A stretch of 64,000 bases of DNA from an uncultured Polaribacter sp. (lineage in GTDB: Bacteria > Bacteroidota > Bacteroidia > Flavobacteriales > Flavobacteriaceae): positions 124,001 to 188,000 of the forward strand of contig NZ_CANMHM010000005.1 in the NCBI RefSeq assembly GCF_947497695.1, written 5' to 3'. Below are positions 57,468-64,000 of this stretch, piece by piece. The translations under genes and the position numbers were made by a program. The notes beneath the pieces were generated by a model. It was given only the letters and a program-made list of their open reading frames with translations. It was not told the DNA's origin and made no database searches. The first letter of the stretch is position 1; each line of letters opens with the position of its first letter.

Positions 57468-58066
57468 TTTAAAAATGATCTATTAATTTCTATCAATTTA
57501 TTAAAAGTGAATTTTTGTAAATCTTTAAAAAAAACAGTAAAATCTTCTTCTAATTCGTTTTCTAGAATATTTAAATCTTCAATAGCCAAATTCATTTGCG
57601 ATTTTCCTTTTGTTCTGCTATTCATTCCGTTCAAAACTTTTGCAATACCTTCTTTAAATTGATAATTGAAAAGAATGTTATATTCAATCATATAGTTGAT
57701 AAAGTTTTGAGATTTAACAGGTAAATCGTCTTTGATTTTATCAAATAAAGTATACACAGCAGCTGTATAAACATCTAAGGGAATTGCAGAATAATTTGCC
57801 CAATTTTTGGCTAAAAAATAATCATAAAAAATATCGATGATAACACCATCATAATGTTTGTAACGTACATGTAAACGACGTTTGCTTTTTCTAACAATTT
57901 CATGAGCATCTGTAAAAGTGTCTATTTCTCTGTGTAATAAAATACCTTGCTGAATTTCTTTAGAAAACCCATCATATTTATTACCTCTAATATGATCTGC
58001 AATAAAATTGCCAATCATAATATTGGTGTTGTTTTGTGATAGGTATAAATGTGCTAAGAAGTTCAT
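57464..58066 (-). CDS. ACP phosphodiesterase-like protein (AcpH/DUF479)
   Basis: 200 residues from the ATG at 58066. That start gives MNFLAHLYLS, the canonical AcpH beginning. The ATG at 58093 would add nine residues and overlaps the dnaN terminator, so it is rejected. IGNFIADHIRGNKYDGF and HREIDTFTDAH (45-55) hold the conserved histidines and aspartates. AcpH removes the phosphopantetheine arm of acyl carrier protein; members in other groups may do otherwise. Confidence 0.85.
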   Translation of the reverse strand: MNFLAHLYLSQNNTNIMIGNFIADHIRGNKYDGFSKEIQQGILLHREIDTFTDAHEIVRKSKRRLHVRYKHYDGVIIDIFYDYFLAKNWANYSAIPLDVYTAAVYTLFDKIKDDLPVKSQNFINYMIEYNILFNYQFKEGIAKVLNGMNSRTKGKSQMNLAIEDLNILENELEEDFTVFFKDLQKFTFNKLIEINRSFLK

Positions 58067-58083
58067 TGAGGTAAAAGTAAACA

Positions 58084-58111
58084 AAAACCACAACTAAAAA
58101 GTTGTGGTTTT
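58084..58111 (-). terminator. Terminator after dnaN
   Basis: Read leftward: AAAACCACAAC (58111-58101), loop, GTTGTGGTTTT (58094-58084), then T-rich. Perfect 11-bp stem. Confidence 0.85.
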
Positions 58112-58121
58112 CTAAATATTA

Positions 58122-58145
58122 TAGATTCGTACTTTCGCAGGAATG
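58122..58145. repeat. Short palindromic intergenic repeat, copy 2 (decayed)
   Basis: On the - strand CATTCCTGCGAAAG is followed by TACGAATCTA, against CAGGAATCTC in copy 1 at 4247-4270. The stem is broken on one side. It lies between dnaN and its terminator. Confidence 0.55.
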
Positions 58146-58189
58146 ACAAGTTTTATGCATCTTTAAGAATGCTAGAAAACACTAAGTGT

Positions 58190-59308
58190 TTAACTATTCA
58201 ACATCACAGGCATTACCAACATGGTTACTTGTTCACCTTCATCAGTACCATCAATTGGTGTTAAAATACCAGCTCTGTTTGGTAAAGACATTTCAATTAA
58301 AACATCATTAGAATTTAGGTTGTTTAACATTTCGCTTAAAAAACGAGAGTTAAAACCAATTTGCATATCATCACCTTGATAATCGCAATTTAAGCGTTCA
58401 TCAGCTTTATTAGCAAAGTCTATATCTTCCGCAGAAATATTTAATTCTGTCCCTGCCATTTTTAAACGAATTTGGTGGGTTGTTTTGCTAGAAAAAATAG
58501 AAACACGTTTTACAGAGTTGTAAAAAGAAGCTCTGTCAACTGTTAATTTATTAGGGTTTTCTTTAGGGATTACTGCTTCATAATTAGGGTATTTTCCATC
58601 AATTAATCTACAAACTAAAACAGTGTTGTCAAATGTAAATTTAGCATTTGCATCATTATACTCAATAGTAACCTCACTTTCAGAACCCCCTAAAATTCCT
58701 TTTAATAAATTTAAAGGTTTTTTTGGCATAATAAATTCTGCAGTTTGATCTGCAGTAACGTCTGTTCTTGTATATTTTACCAATTTATGAGCATCAGTAG
58801 CAACAAAAGTTAAACTTTGTGAGCTAAACTGAAAAAACACACCACTCATTACAGGTCTTAAATCGTCATTACCAGCAGCAAAAATGGTTTTAGAAATTGC
58901 AGTTCCTAAAATATTAGCAGGTAAAATTGTTTTACTTGGGTTTGGTAATGAAACTGCTTTTGGAAATTCATCCCCACCAAAATAAGCCATGTCATATTTA
59001 CCTTGATCTGAGCTAATTTCAATTTTATTTTCGCCTTCAGTTTTAAATATTAAAGGTTGGTTTGGAAACGTTTTTAAAGTATCTAATAACAAACGGGCAG
59101 ATATAGCTATAGAACCAGAACTTTCACTTTCTACTTCTACTACAGAAGTCATTGTTGTTTCTAAATCAGACGCAGAAACCTTTAACTCATTTTCAGATAA
59201 TTCAAACAGAAAATTGTCTAAAATTGGTAAAGTGTTGTTGCTATTTATAACGCCCCCTAAAACTTGTAGTTGTTTTAATAATTGCGAACTTGATACAATA
59301 AATTTCAT
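58190..59308 (-). CDS. dnaN: DNA polymerase III beta clamp
   Basis: 372 residues, three clamp domains. MKFIVSSSQLLKQLQVLGGV at the start, FQFSSQSLTFVATDAHKLV in the middle domain and the C terminus ending VMPVMLNS. Sliding clamp for replication. It has its own promoter and terminator; dnaA and recF are not adjacent. Confidence 0.97.
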   Translation of the reverse strand: MKFIVSSSQLLKQLQVLGGVINSNNTLPILDNFLFELSENELKVSASDLETTMTSVVEVESESSGSIAISARLLLDTLKTFPNQPLIFKTEGENKIEISSDQGKYDMAYFGGDEFPKAVSLPNPSKTILPANILGTAISKTIFAAGNDDLRPVMSGVFFQFSSQSLTFVATDAHKLVKYTRTDVTADQTAEFIMPKKPLNLLKGILGGSESEVTIEYNDANAKFTFDNTVLVCRLIDGKYPNYEAVIPKENPNKLTVDRASFYNSVKRVSIFSSKTTHQIRLKMAGTELNISAEDIDFANKADERLNCDYQGDDMQIGFNSRFLSEMLNNLNSNDVLIEMSLPNRAGILTPIDGTDEGEQVTMLVMPVMLNS

Positions 59309-59334
59309 GTAATTTTTTTGTTATTTTATACTCA

Positions 59335-59364
59335 CAAATATAATCTTATATAGGTAACATTTAA
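59335..59364 (-). promoter_or_regulatory. Promoter of dnaN
   Basis: Read leftward: TTA (59364-59362), 19 bases, TATATTTG (59342-59335). Leader of about 20 bases. Confidence 0.65.
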
Positions 59365-59456
59365 AATTAATTTATCAACAGTTTATTAGCATTTTGTTGA
59401 TGCTTTTACAAATGTTATAATTATGTTAACAAACTACATTTTGGTCTTTAAAAAAC

Positions 59457-59464
59457 TACATTTG
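59457..59464 (+). promoter_or_regulatory. -7 element before the PIG-L gene
   Basis: TACATTTG, 22 bases before the chosen ATG at 59486; no TTG at the right -33 spacing. It argues against the longer start at 59423, which lies upstream of it. Confidence 0.4.
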
Positions 59465-59485
59465 TTACCTTATCAATCTTGTAGT

Positions 59486-61975
59486 ATGAATAAAATTTCT
59501 CTTTCAGTTTTAGCAACTTTTTTAATTTCGTTATCAATATTTGCACAGAAACCTCAAAAGTTAACTTCAAATCAGATTTATGAGCAAGTTCAAAAACTGA
59601 ATTTTTTAGGAACAGCACTTTATATTGCTGCTCATCCAGATGATGAAAACACACGATTAATTGCCTATTTAGCAAACCATGTAAAAGCAAGAACAGGGTA
59701 TTTATCTTTAACAAGAGGTGATGGAGGTCAGAATTTAATAGGTACAGAAATTAGAGAATTATTAGGTGTTATTAGAACCCAAGAGTTGCTAGCAGCAAGA
59801 AGTATTGATGGGGGAGAACAGTTTTTTACGAGAGCCAATGATTTTGGATACTCTAAACACCCAGATGAAACTTTAGAAATATGGAATAAAAATGAAGTTT
59901 TAAGTGATGTTGTTTGGGCAATTAGAACTTTTAAGCCCGATGTTGTTATTAATAGATTTGATCATAGAACTCCAGGAACAACTCATGGACATCATACAGC
60001 TTCTGCCATGTTAAGTGTACAAGCTTTTGAGTTGGCAAAAGATTCAACAAGTTATGTAGAGCAGCTAAAACATACAGATGTTTGGCAGCCTAAAAGATTG
60101 TATCAAAATACATCTTCTTGGTTTTATAGAGGAAGAGAAGCAGAATTTAAAGAGTTAACCAAAGGTTTTACAAAGTTTGATATTGGTGTCTATTATCCCT
60201 TAAAAGGAGTCTCTAACAATGAGTTGGCATCTAAAGCAAGTAGCCAACATTTATGTCAGGGTTTTGGAAGATTAAGTACAAGAGGAGAACAATATGAATA
60301 TGCAGAATTTTTAAAAGGCGACAAACCTACAGATAAAAAAGATATTTTTTCTGGAATTAATACGACTTGGAGTCGACTTAAAAACGGAGAACAAATAGGA
60401 AAAATATTATATGAGGTTGAAAAGAATTTCGATTTTGTAAATCCGTCTAAACACTTGCCAAAATTGTTAGAAGCGTATCAATTAATTCAAGAACTTGAAG
60501 ATATGCATTGGCAAAAAATTAAAGAGAAGCAAATTAAACAAATTATTGAAGCTTGTGCAGGTTTGTATATAGAAGCTTCTGCTGTTGTAAATGCATCAGG
60601 AATACCAAATGAAACCATTGAACTTAATTTTGAAGTTTTAAATAGAAGTGCTATTCAGATGCTATTAACTTCAGTAACACCAACGCTAGAAAAGAACATC
60701 ATCTACAAAGGTTTAGAGCTGAAACAGAATAAAAAATTTAATTTTAAAGAATTTGTTTTATTAAAAACAGATAATTTTACTGCTCCTTATTGGCTAAATG
60801 ATAAAGCGTCTTTAGGAATGTATGCAGTAGAAAACCAATTATTAAGAGGAAAACCAGAAACACCTAGAATTGTAAAAATAGATTTTAACTTAATTATAAA
60901 CTTTACGCCAATTGTAATTACCAAAAATGTGGTTATAAAATATGCAGAAAGAGACAAAGGAGAAATCTATGAGCCTTTTGATGTTTTGCCTAGAGTAACT
61001 ACTAAATTGGCAGACAAAGTACTTGTTTTTTCTGATAGTATTCCTAAAAAAGTAAATGTAGAAGTAAGAGCAGGATCAAAATTTGTAACAGGAAAAGTAA
61101 GTTTAAAAGTACCTGAAAATTGGAATGTAACACCTAAAGAAATTGATTTTAATATTGCACAGAAAAAAGACAAACAAACGGTTTCTTTCATAGTAACGCC
61201 TCCTAAAGAAGCCTCTGAAGGAAAATTAATAGTTACAGCAACTTCTCAAGGAAAAGTTTATAAAAAAGAATTGGTTGAAATTAATTACAATCACATTCCT
61301 AAACAAAATGTTTTGTTAAATTCTGAAGCTAAAATAGTACGTTTAGATATTAAAAAAGTAGGAGAAAAGATTGGTTATATAAAAGGAGCAGGAGATTTAG
61401 TGCCAGAAAGTTTGCGTCAGATTGGTTATAAAGTAGAGTTTATAAACCCAACTGAAATTAACTATAAAAACTTACACAAATATGATGCAATTGTTTTAGG
61501 AATTAGAGCTTATAATGTGGTGAAAGAATTAAAATTTAAACAAAAATTTTTGTTAGACTTTGTAGCAAAAGGAGGGAACTTGATTGTACAATACAATACC
61601 AGTAGAAATGTTGATGTTGCAGCTCCCTTTCCTTTAAAATTATCAAGAGATAGGGTTACTGATGAAACTGCTGAGGTTGTAATTTTGGCTGATGAAAACC
61701 CGTTAATCAACTTTCCGAATAAAATTACACAAAACGATTTTAAAGGTTGGGTGCAAGAACGTGGTTTGTATTTTCCTAATTATTGGCACGCAGCTTACAA
61801 ACCTATTTTGTCTATGAATGATAAAGGCGAAACGCCTAAATTAGGGAGTTTGCTAATTGCTAAATATGGCAAAGGTCATTATATATACACTGGTTTAAGC
61901 TTCTTTAGAGAATTACCTGCAGGTGTTTCTGGTGCCTATAAATTGTTTGCAAATATGTTGTCTGTTCAAAGGTAA
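59486..61975 (+). CDS. Large secreted PIG-L-family deacetylase
   Basis: 829 residues from the ATG at 59486, which opens a clean signal peptide ending IFAQ. The N-terminal metal-dependent deacetylase domain has AHPDDE (49-54) and HGHH (167-170), the zinc ligands. After residue ~330 come beta-sandwich-like segments (about 380-590) and a C-terminal GATase-like fold (AIVLGIRAYNVVKEL ... GGNLIVQYNTS). It likely removes N-acetyl groups from an envelope or glycan substrate. A sodium symporter follows, which fits uptake of a product. Confidence 0.85.
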   Translation: MNKISLSVLATFLISLSIFAQKPQKLTSNQIYEQVQKLNFLGTALYIAAHPDDENTRLIAYLANHVKARTGYLSLTRGDGGQNLIGTEIRELLGVIRTQELLAARSIDGGEQFFTRANDFGYSKHPDETLEIWNKNEVLSDVVWAIRTFKPDVVINRFDHRTPGTTHGHHTASAMLSVQAFELAKDSTSYVEQLKHTDVWQPKRLYQNTSSWFYRGREAEFKELTKGFTKFDIGVYYPLKGVSNNELASKASSQHLCQGFGRLSTRGEQYEYAEFLKGDKPTDKKDIFSGINTTWSRLKNGEQIGKILYEVEKNFDFVNPSKHLPKLLEAYQLIQELEDMHWQKIKEKQIKQIIEACAGLYIEASAVVNASGIPNETIELNFEVLNRSAIQMLLTSVTPTLEKNIIYKGLELKQNKKFNFKEFVLLKTDNFTAPYWLNDKASLGMYAVENQLLRGKPETPRIVKIDFNLIINFTPIVITKNVVIKYAERDKGEIYEPFDVLPRVTTKLADKVLVFSDSIPKKVNVEVRAGSKFVTGKVSLKVPENWNVTPKEIDFNIAQKKDKQTVSFIVTPPKEASEGKLIVTATSQGKVYKKELVEINYNHIPKQNVLLNSEAKIVRLDIKKVGEKIGYIKGAGDLVPESLRQIGYKVEFINPTEINYKNLHKYDAIVLGIRAYNVVKELKFKQKFLLDFVAKGGNLIVQYNTSRNVDVAAPFPLKLSRDRVTDETAEVVILADENPLINFPNKITQNDFKGWVQERGLYFPNYWHAAYKPILSMNDKGETPKLGSLLIAKYGKGHYIYTGLSFFRELPAGVSGAYKLFANMLSVQR

Positions 61976-61986
61976 GTTGTGAAATA

Positions 61987-62035
61987 GGTTTTAAGTTTTA
62001 AGTTTCATGTTTCAAGGTTTAAAATTTGAGTTCTT
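61987..62035 (+). repeat. Degenerate AGTTTTAAG-type repeat, half element
   Basis: GGTTTTAAGTTTTAAGTTTC ... CAAGGTTTAAAATTTGAG closely follows the left half of the element at 1181-1230. No clear inverted right half is present. Confidence 0.4.
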
Positions 62036-62173
62036 GAAATTTTACGAAAAAACTTAATTCTGTGATAATTTGTTATTTCTCCCAAAACATAGGATGACAT
62101 AAAATTATGTTTTAAATTATAAAATAAAAAAGCTTTAAAATAGCAAGAAAGCAAAAAGTAGGCAAACAAGTTT

Positions 62174-62242
62174 AGCCCTGATTGAAACGGCATCCTTTTT
62201 TCTTTTTCAGAAAAAAGATATAGTGGAAAGCAGGAAATAGCT
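62174..62242 (+). ncRNA. Candidate structured RNA upstream of the symporter gene
   Basis: AGCCCTG (62174-62180) pairs with CAGG (62231-62234) and GCT (62240-62242). Inside, two unpaired blocks (ATTGAAACGGCAT and ATATAGTGGAAAG) flank a perfect 8-bp hairpin, CTTTTTTC (62195-62202) with GAAAAAAG (62210-62217). The block sequences look like a motif I recall as recurring in flavobacterial genomes; this could not be checked. It ends 21 bases before the next ATG, so it might be a cis-acting leader or an independent small RNA. No consensus promoter was found. Confidence 0.45.
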
Positions 62243-62262
62243 TCAAATAAAAAGATTATATA

Positions 62263-62370
62263 ATGAATCAACAAAAATATACTTGGAAAAAACAATACAC
62301 ATTGGTGTTAATTTCTAATGTAATTTACTTGATCGCATTTTATTTGATTACAAATTATTTTACAGTTTAA
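62263..62370 (+). CDS. Small membrane peptide, 35 residues
   Basis: ATG to TAA, protein MNQQKYTWKKQYTLVLISNV... with one predicted transmembrane helix (about 12-32) after a basic front. It ends three bases before the symporter start, so translation is likely coupled. It resembles small accessory subunits that some sodium:solute symporters carry, but no family is recognised. Confidence 0.55.
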   Translation: MNQQKYTWKKQYTLVLISNVIYLIAFYLITNYFTV

Positions 62371-62373
62371 TTT

Positions 62374-64000
62374 ATGGAAATAGTAAGTAAATTACACGTA
62401 ATAGATTGGATAATTTTATCGGTAACTTTAATTTTTATTGTTGCTTATGGAACCTATGTAACCAGAAAAAATACCAACGTAACTGACTATATAAAAGGAG
62501 GAAGTGACAGTAAATGGTGGACAATTGGTTTGTCTGTAATGGCAACACAGGCAAGTGCTATCACGTTTTTATCTACACCTGGACAAGCTTTTCACAGCGG
62601 AATGGGATTTGTGCAATTTTACTTCGGTTTGCCCATTGCAATGATTATAATTTGTGTGGTTTTTATACCGATTTATCATAAATTGAAAGTCTACACAGCT
62701 TATGAGTTTTTAGAAGGAAGATTCGATTTAAAAACAAGAAGTTTAGCAGCCATTTTATTTTTGATTCAAAGAGGATTGGCAGCAGGAATAACCATTTTTG
62801 CACCTGCAATTATTTTGAGTGCAGTTTTAGGTTGGGATTTGTTAACCTTAAATATTATAATTGGTTTTTTAGTAATTATTTACACGGTTTCTGGTGGCAC
62901 AAAGGCTGTAAATGTTACCCAAAAGCAACAAATGATTATCATTTTTATAGGAATGCTCATTGCATTTTTTATGATTATGAGTCAGCTTCCTGCAAATATT
63001 ACGTTTACAAAAGCATTAGAAATTGCTGGGGCAAGTAATAAAATGGAAGTGCTAGATTTTTCTTTCGATTTAAGCAATCGTTATACAGTTTGGACAGGTA
63101 TTTTAGGTGGTACATTTTTAATGTTGTCTTATTTTGGTACAGATCAAAGTCAGGTACAACGTTATTTATCAGGAAAATCGGTTAGAGAAAGTCAGTTAGG
63201 TTTAATTTTTAACGGATTACTAAAAGTACCCATGCAGTTTTTTATTTTGTTGATTGGTGTAATGGTTTTTGTTTTTTATCAGTTCAATCCATCGCCATTA
63301 AATTTTAATCCAGGAGCAAATGAAGCTGTTTTAAGTTCTAAATATGTACAAGAATACAAACAATTAGAAGCAGAACATATCAGTATTGAAAATACAAAAA
63401 AAGCAATTTTTGCAGATGGTTTTCAAGTTTCAGAAAAAGAGCAAATTAAAGCTTTGAATAAAAGAGATTTGGCTATAAAAGCAAAATCGAAAGTAATTAT
63501 TGATACAATTGATGAAGAAAATACGCTTGAGAAAATAGAGTCGAATGATAAAGATTATGTGTTTATCCATTTTATTCTACACAATTTGCCAAGAGGATTG
63601 ATCGGACTTTTATTAGCCGTAATTTTATCTGCTGCTATGTCATCTACAGCATCAGAATTAAACGCTTTGGCAAGCACAACTGCCATCGATTTGTACAAAC
63701 GAAATGTTAGAGGAGATAAAAGTGAAGAACATTATGTAAAAGCCTCAAAATGGTTTACATTGCTTTGGGGATTGATTGCTATTTCTGTGGCTTGTGTTGC
63801 CAATTTGTTCGATAATTTAATTCAGTTGGTCAATATTATTGGTTCTATTTTTTACGGAAATGTATTAGGGATTTTCTTATTAGCATTTTTTATAAAATTT
63901 GTAAAAGGAAATGCTGTTTTTATGGCAGCTGTAATAACGCAAATAATTATCATTTTTGTCTTTTATTTAGATTGGTTGCCTTATTTATGGCTAAATTTAT
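62374..64000 (+). CDS. Sodium:solute symporter (SSS family), 3' end missing
   Basis: 542 codons to the window edge, no stop. Multi-spanning transporter with VMATQASAITFLSTPGQAF near residue 55, SYFGTDQSQVQRYLSGKS near 250 and LSAAMSSTASELNALASTT near 420, the SSS signature. An ~85-residue hydrophilic segment (about 309-395, rich in Lys and Glu) interrupts the core. The substrate is not readable; the PIG-L gene upstream hints at a sugar or amino-sugar product. The start ATG at 62374 gives a good first membrane helix. Confidence 0.88.
   Translation, partial: MEIVSKLHVIDWIILSVTLIFIVAYGTYVTRKNTNVTDYIKGGSDSKWWTIGLSVMATQASAITFLSTPGQAFHSGMGFVQFYFGLPIAMIIICVVFIPIYHKLKVYTAYEFLEGRFDLKTRSLAAILFLIQRGLAAGITIFAPAIILSAVLGWDLLTLNIIIGFLVIIYTVSGGTKAVNVTQKQQMIIIFIGMLIAFFMIMSQLPANITFTKALEIAGASNKMEVLDFSFDLSNRYTVWTGILGGTFLMLSYFGTDQSQVQRYLSGKSVRESQLGLIFNGLLKVPMQFFILLIGVMVFVFYQFNPSPLNFNPGANEAVLSSKYVQEYKQLEAEHISIENTKKAIFADGFQVSEKEQIKALNKRDLAIKAKSKVIIDTIDEENTLEKIESNDKDYVFIHFILHNLPRGLIGLLLAVILSAAMSSTASELNALASTTAIDLYKRNVRGDKSEEHYVKASKWFTLLWGLIAISVACVANLFDNLIQLVNIIGSIFYGNVLGIFLLAFFIKFVKGNAVFMAAVITQIIIIFVFYLDWLPYLWLNL

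Noticed and set aside
59372..59380. TTATCAACA upstream of dnaN resembling a DnaA box, suggesting an origin
   Set aside because: A single 8/9 match in AT-rich sequence, with no dnaA, recF or box cluster nearby.
62005..62295. 96-residue leftward ORF opposite the candidate RNA
   Set aside because: Low-complexity translation (Phe/Leu/Ser-rich), overlaps the structured element and the peptide gene, no family features.

Overview
The window looks like a chromosomal segment from a marine-type member of the Flavobacteriaceae (Bacteroidota). This is inferred from four things. Base composition is strongly AT-rich. Promoters fit the Bacteroidetes form TTG-N19-TAnnTTTG and start codons lack Shine-Dalgarno sequences. 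Exported proteins carry flavobacterial signal peptides and lipoboxes. Several families are typical of the group (DUF3822, DUF255, DUF819, LpxR-like, a large PIG-L deacetylase, zinc-free L36). The genus cannot be fixed from this sequence; a Polaribacter/Tenacibaculum-like genome is a reasonable guess.

Layout. Positions 1-626 hold the 5' part of a leftward Omp85/POTRA protein. Positions 802-18386 are the ribosomal super-operon: rpsL-rpsG-fusA-rpsJ, then rplC to rpsN, then rpsH to secY-infA-rpmJ-rpsM-rpsK-rpsD-rpoA-rplQ. It lacks tuf, adk and map. Three points (before rplC, rpsH and carA) combine an intrinsic terminator and the next promoter in the same bases. Then come carA, eno and gltA (18480-22474). 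Positions 22581-29785 hold a DUF819 membrane protein, a DUF4369 lipoprotein and four thioredoxin-fold proteins with different active-site motifs, plus a DUF4442 protein and a 48-residue ORF. Positions 29968-33894 are leftward: HU, fmt, recQ and a small NTPase.

Positions 33991-39059 form a rightward envelope-biogenesis operon: a DUF493 protein, three periplasmic chaperones or peptidyl-prolyl isomerases, and a MoxR ATPase. A leftward block follows (rsmD, DUF3822, membrane protein). Then come a RecD-like helicase, an LpxR-like lipid A deacylase, two tandem PPK2 kinases, an LMW phosphatase/arsenate-reductase-like protein, an Smr protein and a cysteine desulfurase. Positions 48101-52742 are a leftward fdhD / YdeP-type molybdoenzyme / outer-membrane-protein cluster. 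Positions 52804-56350 hold a methyltransferase, an AI-2E-type transporter and an internally duplicated protein of unknown function. Then come an RluA-type pseudouridine synthase, an ACP phosphodiesterase, dnaN, a large secreted PIG-L deacetylase, a candidate structured RNA, a 35-residue membrane peptide and a sodium:solute symporter running off the right edge.

Most of the window is ordinary core genome. No CRISPR array, prophage, insertion sequence, tRNA or rRNA was seen. The most interesting signals are small or structural: terminator-promoter fusions, a possible attenuator ahead of rplC, a structured RNA ahead of the symporter, four families of intergenic inverted repeats, and two proteins built of internal repeats with no known function.
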